A stretch of DNA of 55,618 nt from CAYZMH01 sp964479445 (GCA_964479445.1 CAYZMH010000007.1:1-55618); one strand, 5' to 3'; positions 1 through 10,300 are shown, counted from the first letter of the stretch. The notes: generated from the letters alone by a model not told the origin. Program-made: numbers and translations.

Positions 1-414
1 GATGTAGATTGATAAATAGTTCTTTGTGAGCGACATCAGCTCTTCGGGAAGGCGGATCAAACGAAGAATATCTTCAAGAAAGGTCAGTCCGACCACAGTG
101 AGAATGACGGCAGCACCGGCCAGCATGATGAAGAGGGTATCAATGGCACTCTTAACCTTGAAAAAGTTTTTGGCTCCGAAATACTGGGAGATAACAATGG
201 TCCCGCCCGATGCAATTCCAATGATCAGGGCGATCAGGGTAAAGATGATCGGGAAGGAAGCACCCACGGCGGCAAGCGCCTCTTTTCCCAGGTAATTACC
301 CACGATGATCTGGTCGACAAAGGTGTATAATTGCTGAAACACCTGCCCGATCAGCATGGGTGTGGCAAATACCAGGATATTTTTACCTACGCTGCCTGTG
401 GTTAAATCTTTCAT
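1..414 (-). CDS. MATE family efflux transporter, N-terminal part (runs off left edge)
   Basis: This is an inner-membrane multidrug/toxin extrusion pump, which exports organic compounds in exchange for Na+ or H+. Reading the minus strand from the ATG at 414 gives 138 codons that stay open to the window edge. The protein starts MKDLTTGSVGKNILVFATPM and continues with the MATE hallmark FVDQIIVGNYLG, then a hydrophobic helix (IFTLIALIIGIASGGT) and a QYFGAKN stretch at the usual place between the second helix and the next. MATE proteins are about 450 residues, so roughly 310 residues are missing beyond the edge; this is truncation by the window, not a broken gene. It lies 98 bp downstream of tryptophanase on the same strand and could be co-transcribed with it. 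The family is clear but the substrate is unknown. Confidence 0.88.
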   Translation of the reverse strand, partial: MKDLTTGSVGKNILVFATPMLIGQVFQQLYTFVDQIIVGNYLGKEALAAVGASFPIIFTLIALIIGIASGGTIVISQYFGAKNFFKVKSAIDTLFIMLAGAAVILTVVGLTFLEDILRLIRLPEELMSLTKNYLSIYI

Positions 415-512
415 ATGTTCCGATAGATCGACAAAGGTCGGAAAAAAAAGCTGTTGATACCTCCTTAGAACAGATGATTCGGACAAATGTTTCCACAGGC
501 CGGGTCTTATAT

Positions 513-1913
513 TCAGGTGGTTTTGGAATCTCCCGGAACGGCCGGTTTCAGTCTGACAGTAAAATGCCGCATAATGGGTGCTTCCCATGTAATGCGGAAA
601 CCGGTGCGAATCTTATCGCGGCGCTGGTAAAGGTTGATCAGCGCCGCCGCTACGTAATCCATGTGATTGCGGGTGTAGACCCTGCGAGGAATGGTTAATC
701 GCACCAGCTCGAGGTCGGGATACCGGTTTTCCCTTGTATCGGGATCACGATCGGCAAGCAGTGTCCCGATCTCCACGGCACGAACACCCGACTCAAGGTA
801 AAGCTCCAGGGCCAGGGTCTGCCCGATAAACTCCTCCCCGGGAATATGGGGCAGGAATTTTTTGGCGTCCACAAAAACAGCATGTCCCCCGAACGGCTTT
901 TGTACCGGGACACCTGCGTTGTCCAGGGCATGACCGAGATAATGTACCTGTCCGATGCGCGACTCGAGGTAGGTAAATTCAGTACTCTCCCTGAGTCCCT
1001 GTGCCAGGGCGGCCATATCCCTGCCCGACATACCCCCGTATGTATTAAAACCCTCAAACATGATGTTATACGTGGAGGCTTTCTGAAAGAGTTCTTCATC
1101 GTTCATGGCCAGGAACCCGCCAATATTAACAATACCGTCTTTTTTGCTGCTCATGGTCATGGCATCCGCATACCGGAACATCTCCCGGACGATCTCCCGG
1201 ATTGATTTTCCGGCATACCCGGGTTCCCTGGTCTTTATGAAGTAGGCATTTTCAGCAAACCTGGCAGCATCGAAGAGGACCGGCACATTGTAGCGGTCTG
1301 CAAAGGCTCTCACTTCCTGCAGGTTTTTCATGCTTACCGGCTGACCGCCCGTTGAATTACAGGTAATGGTGACAATGAGAAAGGGAATCCGCTCCCGGCC
1401 ATATACTTCCATCACATTTTCCAGTTTCCGGAGGTCCAGGTTTCCCTTGAAAGGGTGTTCCAGGGTAGTATCGGATGCTTCATCAATGGTGCAGTCGTAG
1501 GCATTAGCCCTGCGGTATTCGATATGACCTTTGGTGGTGTCAAAATGGGCATTTCCCGGTACAATATCCCCCTCGCTTACCAGTACCGAGAAGAGCACAT
1601 TTTCGGCAGCCCTTCCCTGGTGGGTGGGGAGCATATAGGGAAACCCCGTAAGTTCGTTCACCGTATGTAACATTTCATAATAGGAGGCGCTTCCGGCATA
1701 AGATTCATCGCCCCTCATCAATGCGGCCCATTGCTCCTGGCTCATAGCCCCGGTCCCGGAGTCTGTAAGCAGATCAATGTAAACCTGGTCGCTCTTCAGG
1801 TTAAATACGTTGTAGTGTGCATCTCTGATCCATGCTTCCCGTTCCTGCCGGGTACTGGGATGGATGGGTTCGATCATCTTTATCTTGTACGGTTCTGCAT
1901 AGGGAATATCCAT
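513..1913 (-). CDS. tnaA: Tryptophanase (L-tryptophan indole-lyase)
   Basis: This is a PLP-dependent cytoplasmic lyase that splits tryptophan into indole, pyruvate and ammonia. The 466-residue product matches the family from end to end: YIDLLTDSGTGAMS near the N-terminus, PTHQGRAAEN, the DTTKGH segment, FDAARFAENAYFIK, the PLP lysine motif SSKKDG (Schiff-base lysine about K258), GGHAVFVDA, and a C-terminus ending in a RHFTVRLKP segment. The close relative tyrosine phenol-lyase is possible, but VRAVEIGTLLADRDP and GHIEYRRA fit Bacteroides tryptophanases better. I chose the ATG at 1913 (MDIPYAEPYKIKMIEP) because it aligns with known starts; an in-frame ATG at 1961 would add 16 unconserved residues. 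There is no Shine-Dalgarno, as is common in this phylum. A MATE pump follows on the same strand, possibly exporting indole or related products; that link is inference. Confidence 0.85.
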   Translation of the reverse strand: MDIPYAEPYKIKMIEPIHPSTRQEREAWIRDAHYNVFNLKSDQVYIDLLTDSGTGAMSQEQWAALMRGDESYAGSASYYEMLHTVNELTGFPYMLPTHQGRAAENVLFSVLVSEGDIVPGNAHFDTTKGHIEYRRANAYDCTIDEASDTTLEHPFKGNLDLRKLENVMEVYGRERIPFLIVTITCNSTGGQPVSMKNLQEVRAFADRYNVPVLFDAARFAENAYFIKTREPGYAGKSIREIVREMFRYADAMTMSSKKDGIVNIGGFLAMNDEELFQKASTYNIMFEGFNTYGGMSGRDMAALAQGLRESTEFTYLESRIGQVHYLGHALDNAGVPVQKPFGGHAVFVDAKKFLPHIPGEEFIGQTLALELYLESGVRAVEIGTLLADRDPDTRENRYPDLELVRLTIPRRVYTRNHMDYVAAALINLYQRRDKIRTGFRITWEAPIMRHFTVRLKPAVPGDSKTT

Positions 1914-2076
1914 GAGAAGGTAGTTTTTTAAATGGTTGGGAAATAATAAGGAGTGTGGCATGCCGGGTGCCGGCTGGCACCATGCAGATCAGTTGCAGGG
2001 ATAAGCATCCCGCCGCTTTATATTTATAAAACGGAACCTGGCCAGGTATGTACCTTCGTCATAGCGCATGCTTCCG

Positions 2077-2084
2077 CAAAAATA
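2077..2084 (-). promoter_or_regulatory. Candidate -7 promoter box for tnaA
   Basis: On the minus strand the sequence reads TATTTTTG, an exact match to the Bacteroidota TAnnTTTG element. No good TTG -33 element is seen at the usual 19-21 bp upstream. If used, it would give tnaA a leader of about 158 nt. Confidence 0.35.
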
Positions 2085-2183
2085 CCCAATAATTTACGTG
2101 GAACATAAGGCTTACACGATGTTTTTTGGCAGGTGGTGCCTGACTGGAGAACCCGGTTCAGGGGCAGATCAGATGGGGAGATT

Positions 2184-2234
2184 CCAGGTACTCCCTGTAT
2201 CAAGGGGTAATGATACGGCGGGGAGTACACCTGG
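2184..2234 (-). repeat. Long imperfect hairpin beyond the WD40 gene
   Basis: The arms CCAGGTACTCCC (2184-2195) and GGGAGTACACCTGG (2221-2234) pair with a two-base bulge, and inside them GTATCA (2197-2202) pairs with TGATAC (2211-2216) around an 8-nt loop. The left arm repeats a sequence in the 3' end of the WD40 gene (2254-2265). It lies just past the WD40 stop and may work as a terminator or RNA-end stabiliser, but no U-tract follows, so this is only a structural call. Confidence 0.5.
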
Positions 2235-2238
2235 CGGA

Positions 2239-3372
2239 TCAGGGGGTGAGTGATTCCAGGTACTCCCGGTAGAGCAATTGGATAATCCGCTCCTTTTCTT
2301 TTTCCGCCTTCTCCCGGCGCTCTTTATATTCCGAACGCCTTTCCCCCTTTCGCCGCGGGTCAAAAAGGGGATTCTCTTCCGTCATTCTCTCATAGCGATC
2401 CTTTTTATAGCTCAGCACAAAGATCTCCGGATGAAGCTCCCATTTTTTCAGGTGCTGATCCATGGAAGCGCTGATAAAAGATTTTCCATCCGGCAGGAAC
2501 TCAATGTCCAGTACGGGACCATCATGGTCCAGGTAGGTGTGAATGGATTCACCCGATTTCACATCCCATAATTTGATCCCGAAATCAGCAGAAGCCGAGA
2601 GGAGGTAGCGGCCATCCGGACTGAATTCCACTTCCATAACGAAGTCCTGGTGCCCTTTGAATAGGTGAACCATCTTCTCCTCTGCTATATTCCACATTCG
2701 AACCGTGTTATCTTTGCAGGCTGCCGCGATGAGGCTGTCGTCCGGACTGAAGGCAATATCATAGATATCGCCGGATATGCCCTGCAAGATTTTTTTCACC
2801 TCCCGGGACGGGAAATCCCACAGACGAATAGTCCGGTCGTTTGAGCCGCTGGCAAACCAGGAACCGTCGTTACTGAACGCTACGGCAAGGGTAGGTTCTT
2901 CATGAGCCCGGAGGCTCATCTCCACCACCCCGTCATATACATCCCAGAGCTGGAAAGTGCGGTTCATCTCGGCGCTTACCAGGTGGGAACCGGATGGGTG
3001 AATATCCATGCTCCATACCGTTGTGGCATGCTGGTTCCAGTTAAGGATGTGGTTTCCTTCCGTATCGAAAAGACTGAGCAGGTTTCCATTGGCGGCGATA
3101 ATAATATCCATCAGGGGAGTCATCTCCACATCGAGTACCGGGTTGTCACAGGCCGATTCAAAAACCGCCAGGGGCGCCAGGTTATCCACCCTGCGAATTT
3201 CGATTGTTCCATCGTCCCGTCCAATGATTACTTGCTCACCGTCGGGAGATATATTGACAGCATTTACGGGGGTCTTGAAGGATAGCTCATGGAGCAGGTA
3301 AGGCGCTTCCTGGCCCGATCCTGAAGTAGCTATAAATACAATGCCCAAGCAGGTCAGTAAAAACTTTTTCAT
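2239..3372 (-). CDS. Exported WD40-repeat beta-propeller protein
   Basis: The 377-residue product has a signal peptide (MKKFLLTCLGIVFIATSGSG, cleavage just before QEAPY) and then seven WD40-type blades filling residues about 25-310. The blades show the usual SPDG...LW[DN] pattern: SGSNDRTIRLWDF, AACKDNTVRMWNI, SASADFGIKLWDV, SASMDQHLKKWEL and weaker first blades. Seven blades make one complete propeller. The last 60 residues are a charged, probably helical tail (RRKGERRSEYKERREKAEKE) that resembles no domain I know. WD40 propellers are protein-interaction platforms, and this one should sit in the periplasm or on the envelope. No enzyme domain or genetic partner points to a specific job. Its final codons are partly duplicated 70 bp downstream. 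Confidence 0.85.
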   Translation of the reverse strand: MKKFLLTCLGIVFIATSGSGQEAPYLLHELSFKTPVNAVNISPDGEQVIIGRDDGTIEIRRVDNLAPLAVFESACDNPVLDVEMTPLMDIIIAANGNLLSLFDTEGNHILNWNQHATTVWSMDIHPSGSHLVSAEMNRTFQLWDVYDGVVEMSLRAHEEPTLAVAFSNDGSWFASGSNDRTIRLWDFPSREVKKILQGISGDIYDIAFSPDDSLIAAACKDNTVRMWNIAEEKMVHLFKGHQDFVMEVEFSPDGRYLLSASADFGIKLWDVKSGESIHTYLDHDGPVLDIEFLPDGKSFISASMDQHLKKWELHPEIFVLSYKKDRYERMTEENPLFDPRRKGERRSEYKERREKAEKEKERIIQLLYREYLESLTP

Positions 3373-3484
3373 GGGAAGAATCTCTTTTTAACAAAGGTGA
3401 TAAAAGTTGGGGAAAAACCCACCCCCGGCCCCGGCCAATTCATAAATACCCACTTCAGGGTATAGGGATCCCGTTTTTTTCTTG

Positions 3485-3492
3485 TATTTTTG
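3485..3492 (+). promoter_or_regulatory. Candidate -7 promoter box for the permease-feo-ccs operon
   Basis: TATTTTTG matches the TAnnTTTG consensus exactly and lies about 58 bp before the GTG start at 3551. No clear TTG -33 element is present. Confidence 0.4.
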
Positions 3493-3550
3493 CCCTCTAA
3501 TTTGGAATCATTCTGTATAACACCCCGGCAGCAATTAAAAAGGAGGAGTT

Positions 3551-4825
3551 GTGGAAAAGGTTATAACCATTGCAGGTCAGTTTCTGACAGAATTATGGGT
3601 TTTAATGGGGGAGATGGCTCCATATCTGCTGATCGGCTTTCTTTTTGCCGGGATGTTGAAGGTATTCTTTCCCGGTCATTTGATCAGGAGGTTTGCAGGC
3701 AGAAGTTCGTTTCGTTCCGCGTTGAATGCTTCCCTGCTGGGAGTACCGATGCCACTCTGTTCCTGCGGGGTGTTACCCGCAGGGATCAGTTTTTATAAGA
3801 GTGGGGCATCCCGCGGATCAACAGTCTCTTTTCTTGTATCCACGCCACAGACCGGGGTGGATTCCATCATCGCAACCTATGCACTGCTTGGACTGCCGCT
3901 GGCAATTATCAGACCCATAGTAGCCTTGATATCGGGAGTGTTCGGAGGAGTGCTCACAAACCGGTTCGGCAGCGGAAGGCATAGCAAACAGGTTGTTAAC
4001 CGGGAAGAGGAAGAACAGGGTCCGCGCAACATGAAGGAGATGTTGCGGTATGGTTTCGTGGAGATGATGCAGGACATTACAAAGTGGCTGGTCATTGGTT
4101 TGCTGGTGGCTGCGTTCCTGTCTGTGATCATCCCGGAGGGATTTTTCACCGAACAGGTGAGCAATACCTATTTGTCCATGATCCTTATATTGCTGGCATC
4201 GGTTCCCCTCTATGTTTGTGCCACCGGTTCCATACCCATTGCCGCTGTTTTGTTGATGAAGGGATTATCGCCAGGGGCTGCGCTGGTATTTCTCATGGCA
4301 GGTCCGGCCACCAATGCAGCGACCATGGCCGTAATCAGCAACAGCATGGGGAGGAAAACCCTCTGGCTCTACCTGGTAAGCATTATTGGAGGGGCGCTTT
4401 TCTTTGGCACCGTTATCAACGAGTTTATTCCCACGGGGTGGATCATGAACAGTCTGCCGGAAACCCTGCATACCGGGCCCCATCATGAGCAGCTGGGGTG
4501 GTGGAAAATTGCTTCTGCAGTGCTGTTGATTGCGCTGATGATCAACGGATACATTCAACAGGTATTACAGAGGAGGAGAACAATGAAAAAGGAAAACAAC
4601 TACGAGTCAACATCAGATCAGAAAATATACAGGGTGGAGGGAATGACCTGCAATCATTGCAAAGCAACAGTCGAGAAAGGACTTCATTCGCTCCATGACG
4701 TGGAGGGGGTTTTTGCCGATCCTGATAAAAACAGGGTGCAGATCACCGGTGGAGCATATGATGATAAACAGGTACAACAAAAAGTGGAAGAACTGGGTTA
4801 CGTGTATAAGGGTGAAGATCGATGA
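3551..4825 (+). CDS. SO_0444/ArsP-like metal permease with C-terminal HMA domain
   Basis: The 424-residue product is a predicted inner-membrane permease of the DUF318/COG0701 type, implicated in export of soft metals or metalloids. The permease part (residues about 1-330) has eight or so hydrophobic helices and the family signature PLCSCGVLPAG (CSCG at 70-73), plus STPQTGVDS and MAGPATNAATM. After a charged linker, residues about 357-424 form a ferredoxin-like heavy-metal-associated domain with GMTCNHC (cysteines 367 and 370), which would bind Cu+ or similar and hand it to the channel. The start is GTG at 3551, supported by an unusually good AGGAGGAG at 3541-3548. The stop overlaps the FeoAB start by four bases (ATGA), so translation is probably coupled. 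The metal specificity is not readable from the sequence. Confidence 0.83.
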   Translation: MEKVITIAGQFLTELWVLMGEMAPYLLIGFLFAGMLKVFFPGHLIRRFAGRSSFRSALNASLLGVPMPLCSCGVLPAGISFYKSGASRGSTVSFLVSTPQTGVDSIIATYALLGLPLAIIRPIVALISGVFGGVLTNRFGSGRHSKQVVNREEEEQGPRNMKEMLRYGFVEMMQDITKWLVIGLLVAAFLSVIIPEGFFTEQVSNTYLSMILILLASVPLYVCATGSIPIAAVLLMKGLSPGAALVFLMAGPATNAATMAVISNSMGRKTLWLYLVSIIGGALFFGTVINEFIPTGWIMNSLPETLHTGPHHEQLGWWKIASAVLLIALMINGYIQQVLQRRRTMKKENNYESTSDQKIYRVEGMTCNHCKATVEKGLHSLHDVEGVFADPDKNRVQITGGAYDDKQVQQKVEELGYVYKGEDR

Positions 4826-7341
4826 CACTGAACGATCTGAAAACGGGTGAATCAGCTGTTATCACGAGAATTCGTGGCAGAGGTGCATTTCGGAAGCGAA
4901 TAACCGAAATGGGATTTGTCAGCGGACAACCCGTAACGGTGATCAGATCGGCTCCCCTGAAGGATCCTGTAGAGTACCGGATTATGTCTGGCAATGTTTC
5001 CCTGAGGCGAAGCGAGGCCACCCAGATTGAAGTGGCATCGCTGGGCATTGATGCCCAGACTTCCCCGGTACACGTCTTTCAACCGCTCGAAAATGGTTCA
5101 GCGCAGACGCTGCGGGCCGTTCAGCCCGACAAACAGGTCAAAGTTGCCCTGGTGGGCAATCCCAACAGCGGAAAAACAACCATTTTTAACCGGGTATCCC
5201 GCAGTCGTGAGCACGTGGGAAACTATTCCGGGGTAACGGTAGGTTCCAAGATGGCTTCGTTTCATTACCGGGGGTACGGATTTGAGTTTACCGATCTTCC
5301 CGGAACCTATTCCCTGTCTGCCTATTCCCAGGAAGAGGTCATTGTAAGGAAACACATTATGAATGAGCAACCCGATGTGGTTGTCAATGTGGTGGATGCC
5401 AACAATCTGGATCGAAACCTCTATCTCACCACCCAGCTCATTGATATGGGTATCCAGGTGGTACTGGCCCTGAATATGTATGATGAGCTGGAGGTGCGCG
5501 GGGATGCTATTGATTTTGAGCAGCTTGGCAGGATGATCGGGATTCCGATCATACCAACCATTGGTAAACGGGGCAAAGGGATCCACCGCTTACTGAATAA
5601 GATCATAGGAGTACTGGAGGAGAGGGAGCCTGCCGCTGAGCGGCATACACAGATCAATTACGGACTGGAGATGGAGCAATCCATTGACAGGGTACAAAAG
5701 ATCATTGAAGATGAGCTGGACCGGTTTCGTCACTATTCCACCCGTTACCTGGCGATCAAGCTGCTGGAAAAAGATGAACACTGCATAAGCATATTAGCGG
5801 CTGTTCCCGGGTATGAAACGATTCAGGAGACGGTCAGCCATGAAATCAACCGTCTGAAAAGCCTGTACCAGGAGGACACTGAGACGATCATCACCAATGC
5901 CCGGTATGCATTCATTTCCGGTGCCCTGCGGGAGACGCGTAAAAAGGGAGACCGGGACCCGGTGCTCACACGAACCCAGAAGATTGACAGGATCCTGACT
6001 CACAAGTACCTGGGTTTTCCGATCTTCATGCTCTTTCTATACATCATGTTCCAGGCTACCTTCAGCCTGGGGAATTACCCCATGGAGTGGATCGGGATGG
6101 GTATTGATACCATGAGTGCCGGTCTGAATCAACTATTACCGGCAGGTATTGTGCGCGATCTCCTCGTGGACGGGGTGATCGGCGGAGTGGGAGGAGTCAT
6201 TGTATTCCTGCCCAACATCCTGATCCTGTTCTTCTTTATTTCCCTGATGGAGGATACGGGATACATGGCTCGTACCGCATTTATAATGGATAAGGTCATG
6301 CACCTGTTCGGTTTGCATGGAAAATCCTTTATCCCCCTGATCATGGGATTTGGTTGCAATGTTCCGGCTATTATGGCCACCCGCACACTTGAGAATAAGC
6401 AGGATCGTATCCTGACCATGCTGATCATACCTTTTATGTCATGTTCAGCGCGGCTGCCGGTATATGTGCTCATTGCCGGTGCTGTATTCCCGGGGCATGC
6501 AGGAAATGTGATATTCGGACTCTACCTGGTTGGTGTGGTAGTCTCCCTGCTTATGGCAATTATCCTGAAGAAGACCCTTTTTAAGAACAAAGAAGCTCCC
6601 TTTGTCATGGAATTACCCATTTACCGGTCGCCCGGGATCCGGATGATCCTGCGGCATATGTGGATGAAGGGGATGCACTATCTCAGGAAAATGGGTGGAG
6701 TGATTCTTGTGGCCTCCATTATTATTTGGGCACTGGGGTATTTCCCGAGACAGGTGGACTACTCCAAAGATTATGAAGCGCTGATACAGACCGAGGAGTT
6801 GCATTTGAACTACCTGGAGTCCTATGAAGAGCAGATTGATCAGTCATACATGGAAGAGCAGATGGAAGAGAGTCGTGAAAGAATTACCAGTCTGAACGTT
6901 CAAAAAAGGACAGAACATCAGGAGCAATCGTTTATCGGCCGGATCGGAAAGACCATTGAGCCCGTAATTCAACCGCTTGGATTCGACTGGAAAATGGGCA
7001 TCAGCCTGGTGACAGGATTTGCCGCGAAAGAGGTTGTGGTAAGTACCATGGGGGTATTGTACCAGGAGACCGAACAGGGGGAAAGCACGGTGTCGCTCCA
7101 GGAGAAGATCCGTTCCCAGGAGTATCATACCGGCCCGCGTTCCGGACAAAAGGTCTATACCCCCCTTGCAGGGATAAGCTTCCTGCTTTTTGTGCTCCTC
7201 TATTTGCCCTGTATTGCGGTGGTGGTTGCGGTGGGAAGGGAAGCCGGCCACTGGAAGTGGTCAGCACTCGTACTTTTTTACACAACAGCCATTGCATGGA
7301 CGGTTAGTTTTTGCGTATATCAGATCGGTTCTCTATTTTAG
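4822..7341 (+). CDS. feoAB: Fused ferrous iron transporter FeoA-FeoB
   Basis: This is the inner-membrane Fe2+ importer, 839 residues, with FeoA joined to FeoB. Residues 1-72 are the SH3-like FeoA domain (RKRITEMGFVSGQPV). The FeoB G-domain follows: G1 GNPNSGKT at 112-119, DLPGTYSLSAYSQEE from 158, and NMYDE from 218 in place of the NKxD-type G4 motif. A helical guanine-dissociation-inhibitor-like region comes next. The membrane part has two Gate repeats: GGVGGVIVFLPNILILFFF with MEDTGYMARTAF and MGFGCNVPAIMATR, then ISLVTGFAAKEVVVSTMGVL. A charged periplasmic or cytoplasmic insert (about 655-700) lies between the halves. All landmarks are intact. The fusion is common in Bacteroidota. It overlaps the permease by 4 bp and is followed 45 bp later by ccsBA, linking iron import with cytochrome c assembly. 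Confidence 0.96.
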   Translation: MTLNDLKTGESAVITRIRGRGAFRKRITEMGFVSGQPVTVIRSAPLKDPVEYRIMSGNVSLRRSEATQIEVASLGIDAQTSPVHVFQPLENGSAQTLRAVQPDKQVKVALVGNPNSGKTTIFNRVSRSREHVGNYSGVTVGSKMASFHYRGYGFEFTDLPGTYSLSAYSQEEVIVRKHIMNEQPDVVVNVVDANNLDRNLYLTTQLIDMGIQVVLALNMYDELEVRGDAIDFEQLGRMIGIPIIPTIGKRGKGIHRLLNKIIGVLEEREPAAERHTQINYGLEMEQSIDRVQKIIEDELDRFRHYSTRYLAIKLLEKDEHCISILAAVPGYETIQETVSHEINRLKSLYQEDTETIITNARYAFISGALRETRKKGDRDPVLTRTQKIDRILTHKYLGFPIFMLFLYIMFQATFSLGNYPMEWIGMGIDTMSAGLNQLLPAGIVRDLLVDGVIGGVGGVIVFLPNILILFFFISLMEDTGYMARTAFIMDKVMHLFGLHGKSFIPLIMGFGCNVPAIMATRTLENKQDRILTMLIIPFMSCSARLPVYVLIAGAVFPGHAGNVIFGLYLVGVVVSLLMAIILKKTLFKNKEAPFVMELPIYRSPGIRMILRHMWMKGMHYLRKMGGVILVASIIIWALGYFPRQVDYSKDYEALIQTEELHLNYLESYEEQIDQSYMEEQMEESRERITSLNVQKRTEHQEQSFIGRIGKTIEPVIQPLGFDWKMGISLVTGFAAKEVVVSTMGVLYQETEQGESTVSLQEKIRSQEYHTGPRSGQKVYTPLAGISFLLFVLLYLPCIAVVVAVGREAGHWKWSALVLFYTTAIAWTVSFCVYQIGSLF

Positions 7342-7386
7342 GGGTTCGATTTAAAACAGGGTACGATCATTTAATTCCTGCTATTT

Positions 7387-10300
7387 ATGTGGAAAAGACT
7401 GTCGTTTTTGGTGAGCATGCCTTTTACCGGGGTGTTATTGGTAATTCTCGTGGTTGCCCTGGCCCTGGCTACATTCATCGAAAGCAGTTACGGAACGGAG
7501 ACGGCCTGGGCCGTTATCTATGGAGCACGCTGGTTTGACCTCATTTTTATACTGATCGCAATAAATCTGCTCGGTGCCATTATTCGTGAAAAGCTTTACC
7601 GGCGAAAGAAGATCGTGGTATTCATTTTTCATGCTGCTTTCCTGCTCATTATACTCGGAGCAGGTATTACACGGTATTTCAGTACCGATGGGATGATGCG
7701 GATCAGGGAAGGAGATACGGCATCCACCATGGTGAGCGATGATACCTATATCCGCCTGGAAATGAATGCAGGTGGAGAAACCCGGCAGGCTGTTCAGGAG
7801 GTGCGGCTTTCTCCCCTGACTCCCCGTAAGTTTCGCTGGAGCGGAAAAATAGATAGAAAGCGGGTAAAAGTACGATCGGTCGATTTTGTGACCAATGCAA
7901 CCCGCCGCTATGTAGCATCCCCTGGCGGCATTCCCTATGCGCAGTTGATTTTACTCAGTGACCACCAGTACCAGGTGGGCATTGGTTCCGGGGAGTCGGT
8001 GCAATATCCCGGTGTTACTTTTTCCCTGAATCATCCGGATCCGGAAGCGACGATCGAGCTGCTGAGCCGGGATGATGTCCTGGCGGCCGTTCCGCGTAAG
8101 TCACTTATTGTAAGCGATATGAGTGGTGGTGTAACGAGGGAGGTCGGTGCCGGCGATACGTTGCTTCTTGAACCTAAAAGGCTTTACAGGATGGGAGAGA
8201 CCCGGTTTGCTCTCCGGCGTTTTCTGCCCGAGGCAGAGGCCCGTTACGTGGAGAGCGGCGGTAGCGGAGCCGGAGGGAGAATGAACCTGGTGAAACTGGA
8301 GATTCGGTATGAAGGAATGGTTTCACAGATAGCAGTTCCGGGCATAGCTACCGTACCGGGTGAATCCGTGGAGCAATCGATGGGGGACCTGCATATCACC
8401 GCATCGTACGGATCACGGGAGATCGAGCTGCCTTTCTCCCTGCACCTGAATGATTTCCAGATTGAACGGTATCCGGGTTCCAACAGTCCCTCTTCCTTTG
8501 CTTCGGAGGTGACCCTGATTGACCGGGAACAGAATATCCGGGAGGACCGGAGGATTTATATGAACAATGTATTAAAGCACAGGAGGTACCGGTTTTACCA
8601 GTCTTCCTATGACCAGGATGAGAAGGGTACGATTTTATCGGTGAATCGTGACTGGCTGGGTACAACGGTGACCTACACGGGGTATTTCTTTCTCCTGGCG
8701 GGTATGCTGGCTGCCCTGCTGGTGCCCGGAACCCGGTTTGCCCGCATGGCAAAGCGAACATCCCGTGTCTCAAAAGTCATGCTGATCGGATGGATGTTGA
8801 TCATGGGGCACAGCCTGGCAGAGGCCAGGGATATGCCGGCACCCGAGCGGGACCAGGCCAGCGAGTTTGGCCGGCTATGGGTCCAGGGCAAGGAGGGCCG
8901 TTTCAAACCGGTGAATACCCTTTCCAATGAAGTGTTGCGCAAGATTACCCATGACGCGCGCTATGAAGGGCTTACCGCCGATCAGGTGTTGCTGGGTATG
9001 GTGATCTACCCCGAGGCGTGGCAGGAGGCTCCCCTGTTTGAAGTGGAGCATCCCAGGTTGCACCGGATGCTGGATTACCGGGGTTCGAGGGTGAGTTTTA
9101 AGGATTTCGTGGGTCGTTCGGGTTACCTGCTAAGAGACCTGGTCAATGAAGCTTATAGCAAGAAGGTTCAGGAACGGTCTGACCTGGACAAGGAGGTTAT
9201 TAAACTGGATGAGCGCATTAACGTGCTCTACATGGTGCAATCGGGGGAGCTGTTGAGGATCTATCCCGATCCCGGGTCAGAAAACCGGCAGTGGTTATCG
9301 GTGGCAGATGTGATGCGGTCTGAAGCAGACCCCCAAAATGATACCCTGGGCAAGGTGTTCATGCTCTACATCGAAGCATTGCAGAACGGGAAACGTGGGA
9401 TCACAGGGGATATTGTGTCATTCCTGGATGATTACCAGCAAAAGGACGCAGATATTCTGCCGGCAGCCGGACGTAAAAATGCCGAGATCCTCTATAACCG
9501 GGTGAAACTCTTTCCACGGCTGATACGATTTTACGGAATTTTTGGAGTGATCCTGGTTATCCTTCAATTTCTGAGACTTTTCCGGGCCAGGCGGTGGGTG
9601 ACGTATATGTTCAACGTGGGGGTAATCCACCTGGCTGTGGGTTTTGTGCTGCACACAGCGGCCCTGGGTCTGCGCTGGTATATCAGTGGTCACGCCCCCC
9701 TGAGCAACGGCTATGAGTCGATGATCTTTGTTTCATGGGTTTCGTTGCTGGCCGGACTCATCTTTGTGCGCCGCTCGGGGTTTGCCATTGGATTGACAGC
9801 GATTCTTTCCACCCTCTCCCTGCTGGTGGCTCACATGAGCTGGATGAATCCCGATATCACCAACCTGGTACCGGTGCTGAAATCCCCATGGCTGACCATC
9901 CACGTGACGGTGATCATGGCCGGGTACGGATTCCTGGGACTAAGTGCACTGCTGGGGCTTGTCAACATTGGGTTTTTCGCTTCGCTTCGTGCGAGAAACC
10001 GGAAACATATTCATGCCATCATCAGCGATGTTACCCGGGTGAATCATCTCTCGATGATCGCAGGGCTTTACTTCCTCACTGCCGGTGTGTTCCTGGGAGG
10101 TGTCTGGGCCAATGAATCATGGGGGCGTTACTGGGGATGGGATCCGAAAGAGACCTGGGCCCTGATTACCACACTGGTTTACGCATTCATTGTTCATATG
10201 CACCGGTTTCCCGGGATGAGAGGGAGTTTTGCCTTCAATGTTGCTGCGTTTGCGGGGTTTTCCTCGGTATTGATGACCTACTTCGGGGTGAACTATTTCC

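Larger units (their letters stand above)
1914..2238. other. Non-coding gap between tnaA and the WD40 gene
   Basis: About 325 bp. It contains an exact -7 promoter box for the minus strand (2077-2084) and a hairpin with a partial copy of the WD40 gene's last codons (2184-2234). I see no credible gene and no tryptophan-containing leader peptide of the TnaC kind. Short open frames here have no recognisable content. Confidence 0.6.

Noticed and set aside
513..1913. Tyrosine phenol-lyase instead of tryptophanase
   Set aside because: The two are close relatives, but the C-terminal VEIGTLLADRDP region and the opening MDIPYAEP follow Bacteroides tryptophanases; assay would be needed for certainty.
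1914..2076. A TnaC-like leader peptide before tryptophanase
   Set aside because: No short frame with a conserved tryptophan and proline end is present in the leader; short frames here run into tnaA and lack tryptophan.
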